A stretch of DNA of 64,000 nucleotides from Chlorocebus sabaeus (Eukaryota; Chordata; Mammalia; Primates; Cercopithecidae), in contig NC_132931.1 of NCBI RefSeq assembly GCF_047675955.1, positions 124,001 to 188,000 of the forward strand. Reading direction: 5' to 3'. Positions 36,994 to 49,960 of this stretch are shown one piece after another. The notes below the pieces were generated by a model. The model worked only from the letters and a program-made list of their open reading frames with translations. It did not search any database and was not told the DNA's origin. A program made the translations under genes and the position numbers. How positions within the stretch are numbered: position 1 is the first letter of the stretch; the number at the start of each line of letters is the position of its first letter.

Positions 36994-38426
36994 TATGTCC
37001 CTTCACGAATCCATCATGATGGCCTTTCAAAACCGTGTAATAGATAGAAAGTTTTATCTATGTGAGATGAATAAACATATCTATCACAGAGTAGTTTCAC
37101 AGAAAGTTTCTTTCCAGTTTTTGTCTGAGGATATTTCCTTTTTCACCATAGCTGTCCAAATACTCCCAAATGTCCCTTGGTAGTTTTTTTTTTTTCCAAA
37201 AAGGATAACCCAATCCTCTATGAGAAGAAACGTATAACTCTGTGAGTGGAATGCACACGTCACAAAGCAGCTCCTCGGAAAGCTTCTTTCCTGTTTCTAC
37301 CTGAAGACACTTCCATTTTCACCATAAGCCTCAAAGCACTCCCTGTATTCCTTAGCTGACTAATCTAAAACAGTGTTGGAATACTGCTCAATGAAAAGAG
37401 AAGCTTAACTGTGTGAGTGGAATTCACATGACACAGAGCAGTTTCACAGAAAACTTCCTTCTGGTTTTTATTGGAGGGTATTTCCTTTTCAGCATATTCT
37501 TAAGGGCATCCCCAAATGTCCTCTCTCAGGTTCCACAGAAAGAGTGATTTCAAACTCCTCAATTCAAAAAATGATTTAACTCTATGAGATGAATATACAC
37601 ATGACAAAGCAGTTGCTCAGAAAGCTTCTCCCCAGTTTTCAATAGAAGACATTTCCTTGCTCGCCACAGGTCTCCGGTCACCACTTAATATCTATTCGGA
37701 GAATCCTCAAAGACAGACTTTCCAAACTGGGAAGTGTAGAGTAAGCTTTAACTCTCTGAAATGAATGTACATGTCAGATACAAGTTTCTTGGAATGCTTC
37801 TTTCCCGGTTTTATTTGACGACATTTCACTTTTCAACATAGTCTTCCACGTGCTCCGAAATTACTTTTTCGGTTTTACAGGAACAGTGTTCAAACACTGT
37901 CTTATGAGAAAAGAAGTATAACTCCCTGAGTGGAATGCACACATCACAAAGCAGTGTCTCAGAAAGCCTCTGTCCAGTTTTTATCTGAAGATATCTCCTT
38001 TTCCACCGTACGTGTGAACATGCTCCCAAATGTCCCCTCACAAATCCGTCCATGACAAGGTTTCCAAACTGCATAATCGAAGGAAAGTTTTATCTATGTG
38101 AGATGAAAAAACATATCTATCACAAACAAGTTTCACAGAAAGTGTCTTTCCAGTTTTTGTCTGAGGATATTCCCTTTTTCACCACAGCCATCCCTATACT
38201 CCTGAATGTCCCTTGGTAGCTTTTTCTCCAAAAGGTATTCCCCAATCTTCTTTGAGAAGAAAGGTATAATTCTTTGAGTGGAATACACACGTCACATAGC
38301 AGGTCCTTGGAAAGCTTGTCGGCAGTTTCTATCTGAAGATATTTCCTTTTTCACCGGGAGCCTCAAACCACTCTGGAATATCGCTTTGGAGACTAAACAA
38401 AAACAGTGTTAGAATACTGCTCAATG
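36994..38426 (-). repeat. alpha satellite, right arm 3 (six-monomer HOR), block 1
   Basis: A divergent satellite begins inside a hybrid monomer at about 36990-36996. Six monomer types follow in order: M1 (GAATCC...GTAATAGA...TTTTATCTATGTGAGATG), M2 (TAGCTTTTTCTCCAAAAGG), M3 (ACTAAAC...CAGTGTTAGAATACTGCTC), M4 (CAATCCAAAGAATG, ACTCTATGAGATGAATAC), M5 (CACTTAATATCCC...CAAAGACAGACTTTCC) and M6 (TTTTTCGGTTTTACAGGAACAG). One full unit runs from about 37000 to 38030. The M2 copy at 37183 has an expanded T tract. Confidence 0.88.
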
Positions 38427-38730
38427 GGTCGGGCGCGGTGGCTCAAGCCTGTAATCCCAGCACTTTGGGAGGCCGAGACGGGCGGATCACGAGGTCAGGA
38501 GATCGAGACCATCCTGGCTAACCCGGTGAAACCCCGTCTCTACTAAAAAAATACAAAAAACTAGCCGGGCGAAGTGGCGGGTGCCTGTAGTCCCAGCTAC
38601 TCGGGAGGCTGAGGCAGGAGAATGGCGTGAACCCGGGAGGCGGAGCTTGCAGTGAGCAGAGATCCGGCCACTGCACTCCAGCCTGGGCGACAGAGCGAGA
38701 CCCCGTCTCAAAAAAAAAAAAAAAAAAAAA
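38427..38730 (+). mobile_element. AluY: AluY inserted in an M3 monomer
   Basis: Full-length Alu on the + strand, starting GGTCGGGCGCGG, with a 22-base A tail. It has a perfect 16-bp target duplication, AGAATACTGCTCAATG, at 38411-38426 and 38731-38746. CTAGCCGGGCG, GGCTCAAGCCTG and GATCCGGCCACTG are the complements of the Old World monkey variants seen in the first Alu. It is little diverged, so relatively young. The open frame on its - strand is a shadow. Confidence 0.96.
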
Positions 38731-41700
38731 AGAATACTGCTCAATGAAAACAGAAGCCTAACTGTGTGAGCGGAATTCACGGGACACAGAGCAGTTTCAC
38801 AGAAAGCTTCCTTCTGGTTTCTATCTGAGGTTATTTCTTTTTCAGGATATTCTAAAGAGCGTTCCCAAATGTCCTTTTTCAGATTCCACAGAAACATTGA
38901 TTGCAAAATGTTCAATCCAAAGAATGATTTAACTCTATGAGATGAATACAAATATCACAAAAGAGTGGCTCAGAGAGCTTCTCTCCAATTTTCAATGGAA
39001 GATCTTTCATTGCTCGCTACAGGCCTCTGGTTGCCACTTAATACCACTTCGCAAAATCCTCAAAGACAGACTTTCCAAACTGGAAAATGTAGAGTAAGCT
39101 TTATTTCTGTGAAATGAATGGACATGTCAGTGAGCAGTTTCTTGGAATGTTTCTTTCTGGGTTTTACTGGACGACATTTCACTTTTTGCCATAGTCTTCA
39201 ATGTTCTCTGAATATCACTTTTGTAGTTTTACAGGAACAGTGTTGAAACTGTGCCTTATGTGAAAAAAGGTATATCTCCCTGAGTGGAATGAACACATCA
39301 CCAAGAAGTTTCTCAGAAAGCGTCTCTCCATTTTTTATCAGATGATATTTCCTTTTTCACCATAGGCACGAATGTGATCTGGAATATCTCTTCGCGGATC
39401 CATCCATTATGGAGTTTCCAATATGCATAATGTAAAGACAGCTTTATCTATGTGAGGTGAATACACATATCATAGAGCAGTTTCATAGAAAGTTCCTTTC
39501 CAGTTTTTTCTGAGGCTAATTTCCTTTTCACCATAGGCATCAACATGCTCCCAAATACCATTTGGTAACTTTTTCTCCAAAGGGGTTTTTATGATGCCGT
39601 ATGAGAAGAGACATTTGTATTCCACTCACAGTGTCACAAAGCAGTTCCTCGGAAAACTTCTCTCCAGTTTCGGTCTGAATATATTTCTTTTTTCACCGTA
39701 AGGCTCAAAGCGCTGCTGAATATCCCTTCACACACTAAACATAAACAGTGTTAGAAAACTGCTCCATGGAAAGAGAGGCTTAACTGAGCAAGAGGAATTT
39801 AGACGACATGGAGCAGATTCACAGAAATCTTCCTTCTGGATTTTACCTGAGGATATTTCCTTCTCCATATTCTAAAGAGCATTTCCAAATGTCCTTCTTC
39901 AGATTCCAGAAAAACAGAGATTTCAAACTGCTCAATCCATAGAATAGTTTAACTCTATAAGATGAATACACACATCCCAAAGCAGTTGCTCACAAACCTT
40001 CTCTCCAGTTTTCATCAGAAGACATTTCCTTGCTCAACACAAGCCTCTGGACGCCACTTAATATCCCTTCACAGATTCCTCAAAAACAGAGTTTCCAAAC
40101 TGGGCAACGTAGAGTAAGCTTCAACTCTGTGAAATGAATGCACATATCAGGGAGCAGTTTCTTGGAACGCTTCTTTCTGGTTTTTATCTGAGGACATTTC
40201 ACTTTTCGCCATAGTCTTCAATGCACTCTGAAATATCACTTTTTTGGTTTTACAGGAACAGTGTTCAAACACTGCCTTATGAGAAAGGAGGTATAACTCC
40301 CTGAGTGGAATGCACTCGTCACAAAGCAGTTTCTCAGAAAACTTCTCTCCAGTTTTGATCTGAAGATATTTCCTATTTCATCGTAGACCTGAATGTGCTC
40401 CCGAGTGTCCCTTCAGGAAGCCGTCCATGACAGTTTCCAAACTGCGTAATAAAAGGAAAGTTTTATCTATGTGAGAAGAATGAACATATCTATCACAAAG
40501 CTGTTTCACAGAAATCTTCTTTCCAGTTTTTGTCTGAGGATATTTCCTTTTTCACCATGGCCATACATATACTCCCGAATGTCCCTGGTAGCTTTTTCTC
40601 CAAACGAGATTCCCAAATCCTCTAGGAGAAGAAAGGTATAGTTCTGTGAGTGAAATGCACACATCATCAGCAGTTTCTCAGAAAGCTTCTTTCCAGTTTT
40701 TATCAGACGATATTTCCTTTTTCACCATAGACCCAAATGTAATCCCGAAAGTCCCTTTGTGGATCCTTCCGTGATGGAGTTTCCAAGCTGTGTAATGTAA
40801 AGAAAGCTTTATCTACATGAGATGAATAAACATAGCAAAAAGGAGATTCACAGAATGCTTCTTTCCAGTTTTAATCTGAAGCTATTTCCTTTTTTACCAT
40901 AGTCCTGAACATGATCCCCAATGTCCCTTTGTGGATCCGTCTATGACAGTTTCCGGGCTGTGTAGTGTAAAGAAAGTTTTATCCATCTGAGATGAATACA
41001 CATGTCACAGAGCAGTTTCATAGAAAGCTTCTTTCCAGTTTTTGTCTGAGGCTATTTTCCATTTCACCATAGGCATCAACATGCTCCCGAATACCACTTG
41101 GTAACTTTTTCTCCAAAAGGGTTTCCCCGATGCTATATGAGTAGAGAAGTAAAACACTGTGAGTGGAATGCACACGTCACAAAGCAGTTCCTCGGAAAGC
41201 TTCTCTCCAGTTTCAATCTGAACATATCTCCTTTTTCACCATGAGCCTCAAAGTGCTCCTGAATATCCCTTCACACACTAAACATAAACAGGGTTAGAAA
41301 AGTGCTCAAAGAAAAGAGAGGCTCAACTGAGTGAGAGGAATTAATGTGACACAGAGCAGTTTCAGGGAAAGCTTCCTCCTGGATTTTAACTGAGGATATT
41401 TCCTGCTCAATATTCTTAGGAGGGTTCCCAAATGTCCATCCTCAGATTCCACAAAAACAGTGATTTCAAAGTGCTCAATCCAAATAATGGTTTAACTCTA
41501 TGAGATGAAAACACACATCACAAAGCAGTTGCTCAGAAACTTCTCTCCAGTTTTCATCAGAAGTCATTTCATTGCTCACCACAAGCCTCCGGGCGTCACT
41601 TAATATCCCTTCACAGGTTCCTCAAAGAGAGAGTTTCCAAACATGGCAACATAGAGTAAGCTTTAACTCTGCCCAGTGAATGCACATATCAGAAAGCAGT

Positions 41701-43348
41701 TTCATGGAATGCTTCTTTCTGGGTTTGAATTGAGGATACTTCACTTTTCGCCATAGTGTTCAAATCGCTCCATAATATCACTTTTTCAGTTTTACAGGAA
41801 CAGTTTTCAAACACTGACTTATGAGAAAAGCGGTATCACTCCTTGAGTGGAATGCACACATCACAAAGCAGTTTCTCTGAAAGCTTCTCTCCAATTTTTA
41901 CCAGAAGTTATTTCCTATTTCACCATAGGCCTGAATGTACTCCCGAATGTCCCTTCACGAATCCGTCCATGACGGAGTTTCAAAACTGCGTAATAGAAAG
42001 AAAGTTTTATCTATGTGAGATGAATAGAGATATCTATCACAAAGCAGTTTCACAAAAAGCTTCTTTCTAGTTTTTGTCTGAGGATATTTCCTTTTTCACC
42101 ATAGACGTCCACATACTCGCGAATGTCCCCTGGTAGCTTTTTCTCCAAAAGGAATTCCCCAATCCTCTATGAGAAGAAAAGCATAACTCTGTGAGTGGAA
42201 TGTACATGTCACAAAGAAGCTCCTCGGAAGGCTTCTCTCCTGTTTCTATCTGAAGTTATTTCCGTTTTCACCATAAGCCTCAAACCACTCCCAAGTATCC
42301 CTTAGCTGACTAAACTAAAACAGTGTTAGAACACTGCTCAATGAAAACAGAAGCTTAACTGTGCAAGTGGAATTCACATGACACAGAGCAGTTTCACAGA
42401 AAGCTTCCTCTGGTTTTATCAGAGGGTATTTCTTTTTCAGCATATTCTTAAGAGTGTTTCCAAATGTCCTTTCTGAGGTTCCACAGAAAGAGTGATTTCA
42501 AACTGCTCAATCCAAAGAATGGTTTAACTCTATGAGATGAATACACATTTCACAAAGCAGTTGCTCAGAAAGCTTCTCTCCAGTTTTGAATGGAAGAAAT
42601 TTCCTTGCTTGCAACAGGCCTCCGGTTGCCACTTAATATCCCTTTGTAAAATCCTCAAAGACAGACTTTCCAAACTGGGAAATGTAGAGTAAACTTTAAC
42701 TCTCTGAAATGAATGCACATGTCAGACAGCAGTTTCTTGGAATGCTTCTATCTGGGTTTTATTTGAGGATATTTCACTTTTCACTGTAGTCTTCAATGCA
42801 CTCCAAAATATCACTTTTTTGGTTTTACAGGAACAGTGTTCAAACACTGCCTTATGAGAAAAGAGCTATAACTCGCTGAGTGGAAGGCACACATCACCAA
42901 GCAGTTTCTCAGAAATCTTCTCTCCAGTTTTTATCTGAAGATATTTCCATTTTCACCAGAGTCCTGAATATGCTCCCGAATGTCCCTTCAGGGATCTGTC
43001 CATGATAGAGTTACCAAGCTGCATAATGTAAAGAAAGCTTTATCTATGTGAGATGAATAAACACAGCAAAAAGCAGATTCACAGAAAACTTCTTTCCAGT
43101 TTTCATCTGAAAATATTTCCTTTTTCACCATTGTCTTGAATGTGATCCCAAATGTACCTTCACGGATCCTTCCATGTCAGAGTTTCCAAGCTGCATACTG
43201 TAAAGGAAGCTTTATTTATATGAGATGAATACATATATCACAGAGCATTTTCACAGAAAGCTTCTTTCCTGTTTTTATCTGTGGCTACTTCCATTTTCAC
43301 AAGAGGCCTCAATATGCTCCCGGATATCCATTGGTAAATTTTTCTCCA
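38731..43348 (-). repeat. alpha satellite, right arm 3, block 2
   Basis: Continuation of the six-type array. M1 landmarks fall near 39424, 40440, 40788, 40960, 41985, 43018 and 43190. Regular units are about 1.02-1.03 kb. Between 40440 and 40788 only M2 separates two M1-like monomers, and 40788/40960 and 43018/43190 are adjacent M1 duplicates about 172 bp apart. The array is therefore a 6-mer with shortened and lengthened variants. Confidence 0.88.
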
Positions 43349-43650
43349 GGCCGGGCGCGGTGGCTCAAGTCTGTAATCCCAGCACTTTGGGAGGCCGAGA
43401 CGGGTGGATCACGAGGTCAGAAGATTGAAACTATCCTGGCTAACATGGTGAAACCCCATCTTTACTAAAAAAAAAATACAAAAAACTAGCCGGGCGAGGT
43501 GGCGGGCACCTGTAGTCCCAGCTACTCGGGAGGCTGAGGCAGGGGAATGGAATAAACCCGGGAGGCGGAGCTTGCAGTGAGCTGAGATCCGGCCACTGCA
43601 CTCCAGCCTGGGCGACAGAGCGAGACTCCATCTCAAAAAAAAAAAAAAAA
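43349..43650 (+). mobile_element. AluY: AluY, more diverged copy
   Basis: Full-length + strand Alu starting GGCCGGGCGCGG and ending in about 17 A. The flanks AAATTTTTCTCCA (left) and AAATTTATCCA (right) look like a mutated target duplication. The body has more substitutions than the other two Alus (for example ATTGAAACTATCC and GGGGAATGGAATAAACC), so it is probably older. Two - strand open frames here are shadows. Confidence 0.93.
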
Positions 43651-46600
43651 TTTATCCAAAGGGATTTCCCTGATGCTGTATGAGAAAAGAAGTATAACAC
43701 TGTAAGTGGAATGCACATGTCACAAAGCAGTTCCTCTGAAAGCTTTTCTCCAGTTTCTATCTGAACATATTTCCTTTTTCACTATAAGCCTTAAAGTGCT
43801 CCTGAAAATCCATTTGCATGCTAAACATAAGCAGTGTTAGAAAATGGATCAATGCAAAGAGAAGCTTAAGTGTGCGAGCGGAATTCACACAACACAGAGC
43901 AGTTTCACAGAAAGCGTCCTTCTGATTTTCATCTGAAGATATTTTCCTTTTCACCATAGTCCTGAATGTGCTACAGAATGTCCTTCGTGGATCCATCCAT
44001 GACAGAGTTTCCAAGCTGCGTAATGTAAAGACAGTTTTATCAACGTGAGATGAATAAACATAGCAAAAAGCAGATTCACAGAGAGCTTCTTTCCAGTTTT
44101 TGTCTGAATATATTTCCTTTTTCACCGTAGTCCTGAATGTGCTCCCAAATGTACCTTTGCGGATCCATCCATGACAGAGTTTCCAAGCTGTGTAATGTAA
44201 AGAAAGCTTTAACTATGTAACATGAATACACACATCACCAAACAGTTTCACAGAAAGCTTCTTTCCAGTTTTTGCCTGAGGTTATTCCCCTTTTCATCAT
44301 AGGCATCAATATACTCCCGAATGTCCCTTCATACCTATTTCTCCAAAAAGGTTTCCCCAATGCTGTATGAGAAGAGAGGTATAACACTGTGAGTGGAATA
44401 CACATGTCACAAAGCAGTTCCTTGGAAAACTTCTCTCCAGTTTCGGTCTGAACATATTTCCTTTTTCACTGTAAGCCTCAAATCACTCCCGAATGTCCCT
44501 ACACACGCTAAACATAAACAGTGTTAGAACACTGCTCAATGAAAAGAGAGTCTTACCTGAGCTAGAGGAATTAAGACGACACAGAGTAGTTTCACAGAAA
44601 CCTTCCTTCTGGATTTTACTTGAAGATATTTCCTCCTTCATATTCTAAGGAGCGTTCCCAAATATCCATCCTTAGAATCCACAAAAACAGTGATTTCAAA
44701 GTGCTCGATCCAAAGAATGGCTTAACACTATGAGATGAATACGCACATCACAAAGCAGTTGCTCAGAAACTTCTCTCCAGTTTTCATCGGAAGTCGTTTC
44801 CTTGTTCACCACAAGCCTCCAGGCGCCACTTAATATCCCTTTACAGATTCCTGAAAGAGAGAGTTTCCAAACCAGGCAACGTAGAGTAAGTTTTAGTTCT
44901 GTGAAGTGAATGCACATATCAGAGAGCAGTTTCTTGGAACGCTTCCTTTGGGTTTTATTTGAGGATATTTCACTTTTTGCCATAGCATTCAATGCGCTCC
45001 GTAATATCACTTTTTCGGTTTTACAGGAACAGTATTCAAATGCTGCCTTATGAGAAAAGAGGTATATCTCCCTGAGTGGAATGCACACATCACAAAGCAG
45101 TTTCTCTGAAAGCTTCTCTCCAAGTTTTACCAGAAGATATTTCCTATTTCACCATAGGCCTGAATGTGCTCCTGAACATCCCTTCGCGAATCCATCCATG
45201 ACAGAATTGCAAAACTGCGTAATAGAAAGAAAGTTTTATCTATGTGAGATGAATAGACATATCTATCACAAAGCAGTTTCACAAAAAACTTCTTTCTAGC
45301 TTTTGTCTGAGGATATTTCCTTTTTCACCATGGACGTCCACACACTCGCGAATGTCCTCTGGTAGCTTTTTCTCCAACAGGGATTCCCCAATCCTCTATG
45401 AGAAGGACAGTATAACTCTGTGAGTGGAATGCACACGTCACAAAGCAGCTCCTCTGAAAGCTTCTCTCCAGTTCGTATCTGAAGATATTTCCGTTTTCAC
45501 CATAAGCCTCAAAGCACTCCCGAGTATCCCTTAGCAGACTAAAGTAAAAGAGTGTTAGAATTCTTCTCAATGAAAGCAGAAGCTTAACTGTGTGAGTGGA
45601 ATTTACATGACACAGAGCACTTTCACAGAAAGCTTCCTTCTGGCTTTTATCGGAGGGTATTTCTTTTTCTGCACATTCTTAAGAGCGTTCCCAAATGTCC
45701 TTTCTCAGGTTCCTCAGAAAGAGTTATTTCAAACGGCTCATTCCATAGAATGATTTAACTCTATGAGATGAATACACACATCACAAAGCAGTAGCTCAGA
45801 AAGCTTCTCTCCAGGTTTCAACAGAAGACGTTTTCTTGCTCACCACAGGCCTCCGGTCGCCACTTAATATCCATTCACAGAATCCTCAAACACAGACTTT
45901 CCAATCTGGGAAATGTAGAGTAAGCTTTAACTCTCTGAAATGAATGCATATGTCAGAGAGGAGTTTCTTGGAATGCTTCATTCTGGGTTTTACTTCAGGA
46001 TATTTCCCTTTTGCCATAGTCTTCCATGCGCTCTGAAATATTACTTTTGCAGTTTTACAGGAACAGTTTTTAAACACTGCCTTATGAGGAAAGAGGTATA
46101 ACTCCCTGAGTGGAATGCACACATCACAAAGCTGTTTTTCAGAAAGCTTCTATCCAGTTTTTATCTGAAGATATCACCTTTTTCACCATAGGCTTGAGTG
46201 TGCTCCAGAATGTCCCTTCATGGATTCGTCCATGACAGAATTTCCAAACTGAGTAACATAAGGGAAGTTTTATCTATGTGAGATGAACAAATATATCTAT
46301 CACAAAGCAGTTTCACAGAAATCTTCTTTCCAGTTTTTGTGTGAGGATATTTCCTTTTTCACCATAGTCGTCCATATAGTCCCAAATGTCCCCTGGTAGC
46401 TTGTTCTCCAAAATGAATTCCCCAATACTCTATGAGAAGAAAGGTATAATTCTGTGAGTGGAATGCACATGCACAAAGCACCTCTTCGGGAAGCTTCTCT
46501 ACTCTTTTTATCTGAAGATATTTCCTTTTTCACCATAAGCCTCAAAGCGCTCCTGAATATTCCTTTGCAGACCAAACAAAAACAGTGTTACAATACTGCT

Positions 46601-47757
46601 TAATGAAAAGAGAAGCTTAACTGTGCGAGTGGAATTCAAGCGACACAAAGCAGTTTCACAGAAAGCTTCCTTCTGGTTTCTATCTGAGGTTATTTCTTTT
46701 TCAGGATATTCTAAAGATCGTTCCCAAATGTCCTTTCTCAGATTCCACAGAAACAGTGATTTCAAACTACTCAATCCACAGAAGGATTTACCTCTATGAG
46801 ATGAATACAAACATTACAAAAGAGTTGTTCAGAAAGCTTCTCTCCAATTTTCAATGGAAGACATTTCCTTGCTCGTCACAGGCCTCCAGTTGCCACATAA
46901 TATCCCTTCACAGAATCCTCAAAGACAGACTTTGCAAACTGGGAAATGTAGAGTAAGCTTAGGCTCTGTGAAATGAATGGACATGTTAGAGAGCAGTTTC
47001 TTGCAATGATTCTTTCTGGGTTTTATTTGACGATATTCCACTTTTTCCCATAGTCTTCAATGTGCTCCAAATGTCACTTTTATAGTTTTACAGGAACAGT
47101 GTTCAAACAGTGACTTGCGAGAAGAAAGGTAGAAATCCCTGAGTGGAATGCACACATCACCAAGCAGTTTCTCAGAAAGCTTCTCTCCAGTTTTTATCTG
47201 ATGATATTTCCTTTCTTACCATAGACCCGAATGTGATTTTGAATATCCCTTCACAGATCCATCCATGACGGTCTTTCCAAGCTGCATAATGTAAAGAAAT
47301 CGTTATCTATGTGAGATGATTAAACATAGCAAAAAGCAGATTCACAGAAAGTTCTTTTTCAGTGTTTATCTGAAGATATTTCCTTTTTCACCATAGTCCC
47401 GTATGTGCTCCCGAATGTCCCTTAGTGGATCTGTCCATGACAGAGTTTCTAAGCTGCGTAACGTAAAGAAATCTTGATCTACGTGAGATGAATACACATA
47501 TCACAGAGCAGTTTCATAGAAAGCTTCTTTCCAGTTTTTGTCTGAGGCTATTTCCCTTTTCACTGTGGGCATCAACATGCTCACGAATACCACTTGGCAC
47601 TTTTTTCTCCAAAAGGGTATCCCTGATGCTGTATGAGAAGAGAGGTATTACACTGTGAGTGGAATGCAAACGTCACAAAGCAATTCCTCGGAAAACATCT
47701 CTCCAGTTTCGGTCTGAACATATTTCCTTTTTCACCGTAAGCCTCAAAGCGATCCCA
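43651..47757 (-). repeat. alpha satellite, right arm 3, block 3
   Basis: Six-type array with M1 landmarks near 44021, 44190, 45218, 46252, 47281 and 47455. An M3 monomer at about 43800-43965 runs straight into M1, skipping M4-M6, which explains the short spacing before 44021. The block ends within an M2 monomer at ATCCCA (47752-47757), one copy of the provirus target site. Confidence 0.88.
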
Positions 47758-48081
47758 TGTTGGGGTCCGTGTGTTTCCTAAACAAAGGAATGAACACACA
47801 AGACAACACAGGACAAGACATCCATGGAGTCTGCCCAGAACGGTACACACTGCTTTATTATATGTAGCCATTTGTGGAATGTTGCCAAGTCATGGCACAT
47901 GTGTTGCTTCTCTGACCTTTTCTTGACTCACAAGATCAGTAAACATTGACCAGTTCCCAGAGCCCACTCTTTGCAGCTGGCTCCTTTGTCCTTCCTGTTT
48001 GCTGAGAAGGACCATCCTGTTTTGTCTGCAAGAGCAGGGCTTATCGAGAACATCTCATTTGCGAGAATGCAGTCCTCTACA
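47758..48081 (-). repeat. provirus 3' LTR
   Basis: 324 bp. On the - strand it starts TGTAGAGGACTGC and ends CGGACCCCAACA, with TG...CA termini. AATAAA (- strand, 47854-47859) is the likely poly(A) signal, preceded by a TATA-like ACATATAATAAAG. It aligns without gaps to the other LTR, with about 34 mismatches by eye. Confidence 0.93.
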
Positions 48082-48093
48082 TCTCCCCCTTCT
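48082..48093 (-). other. polypurine tract of the provirus
   Basis: AGAAGGGGGAGA directly abuts the 3' LTR, where plus-strand DNA synthesis starts in retroviruses. It follows the env stop codon immediately. Confidence 0.85.
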
Positions 48094-49960
48094 TTATTTA
48101 CAGGTTTGAATTTTTTTCATAACCATCATCACATGTTGGGCTCGCTGGGATTTGGTATTTGCCCTTTGGCACCGTTTCCGGCAGACCGTGAAAATGACAA
48201 AGGCAAAAACAACAATCAATACATTACTAGAAACAGAAGTCAGTAAAGTCTGTACAGGACTCATAGGGTTTAAAGATTTTAAGCTTTGTGCAATAACAGT
48301 CATTAAATCTGTGCCAGTCAGCAATGGTAATTGATTATGAAACATTTCAGAAATATTGTGTGTTAGTTCTTGTATTTCCAGGGAAAGATTATTATGGCCA
48401 ATTAAAAACCTTTTTATCTCTGTCCAATTATGTACAGTGCTGTTAAAAGGAACAGGGGTAATACAAAATTGAGTAGTATTCCAGTCACATTTTAACAAGG
48501 CTTGAGTATGTAACAGTGTCAGCTGATCTCCTATCCAAGAAACCACTTGTTCTAAGTTATCTACTCATTTAGTCAAACGAGCATCGATGTCTCGTTGCTG
48601 TTGCCACAACAAGTGAGATTGTTTATGCCATTGTTGCATGAACTCTGTATTTTGGATACTTTGATGTAACGCCAGTCCAGCAACAGCGGCGGTGGAAGCA
48701 ATGGCCACAAGTCCTACTACTGCTGTTACGATGATCCCAACCATTCTCTGACTGCGGTGGACAAGATCTTGCATTACTTTGTAAATTTGAGTAACCCCAG
48801 CAGATTCACTCCAGGTGAGTGTCAAGTTCACAGGTAACCAGGTTTCTTTTCTAGTTCTTAAAATATGTATATCAGAGTGAGTCTTGTTCTAATTATTATG
48901 CCACCAACTAGGATTTATACAGCTTAAAAATGTACAATTGCCTGTACAGTTAACTACTCCTGTATTATTATCCTATTTAAAGATTCCTGCTAATAACAAG
49001 TAAGGTTTTTAAACACAAGCAATGACATATTTAGATCTGTTTTGTTGTAAAGATATATGGAAAGGATTATAAAGATTAGTGGTATTTAAGGACATGTTTT
49101 CTGTAAAAGTAGACATTGGTTTGCCAGTAGCTAGTAACTTTTATATATGACTTTGTATTTATGAGGTGTTGGCCAAAAGTGGCATAGGGGGCGACAAGCC
49201 ACCATCATGCCAAAGAATAGTTTTGTTACCATCAGCATAAATGCTGTGATTATTTCTATGCCATCATAGGCTAATGTGGCTAAACTTAGTCTGAAAATCC
49301 TCATGCACACTCCAGTCAGTGACAAGGTATTTGTAATTCTTACCTTTTACCTCTAATAATAATTGTGGTCTACTTCTTTTACATCTAGTCCACTCTAACT
49401 GGGAAACATCTCCGGACACATCAGGAATAGGACATAAGGATAATGTAGTAGGCAAGGTTTTATTAAGAAGAGCAGTATGGTTATATTTAAAACTCTGAGT
49501 AACAACAATTATAGTAAAGGCAGCAATGTGACTATGATTATAGCACACAGCCTAAGCCTCATGAGAAGGATGTAAACAATGTGGACTGTTCCTAAGACAT
49601 ATATAGGTAACCCTTTCACACCAAATTGATATGAACTATTTATTGCAACCGTGTCTAACTCAGGATCATGATTTTAAAAAGGTGATGGCATCCAAGCAGT
49701 ATCATCAGTAAATACTAAAACTTCTTTGTCTCCCCAGGCCACACCTTGATATAAGGGTGGAAAGGGAATAAAAGCCCAATATGTGAATTCTCCAGCTGTT
49801 ACTGGCAGTTTACCACAGCTAGTATAGCCATAAATAAGGTCAGTGAGGTTTTGGGCTGTCCAGCTTGTTGAACAACCCCTTTAGTTTCTTGAGTAAGCTT
49901 TTTCAGCTGACCCCACGTCAGGGGTTCCGCTCAACGAGTTCTGAAGGTGAAGGTTTTCTG
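48094..49960 (-). pseudogene. env: env remnant (surface and transmembrane subunits)
   Basis: Env forms the envelope glycoprotein. The best preserved part is the transmembrane subunit. A frame at 48831-48565 has the hydrophobic fusion-peptide-like segment (VGIIVTAVVGLVAIAST). After one in-frame TGA (about 48562-48564) the same frame continues at 48546-48094 with a CDWNTTQFC motif, several N-glycosylation sites, a membrane anchor (NVLIVVFAFVIFTV) and a basic tail. The stop at 48094-48096 lies directly before the polypurine tract. The surface subunit upstream (about 48832-49960) is broken into short frames at 49131-49325 and 49264-49548 with many stops. The exact start is not resolvable. It cannot encode an envelope protein. 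Confidence 0.8.
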
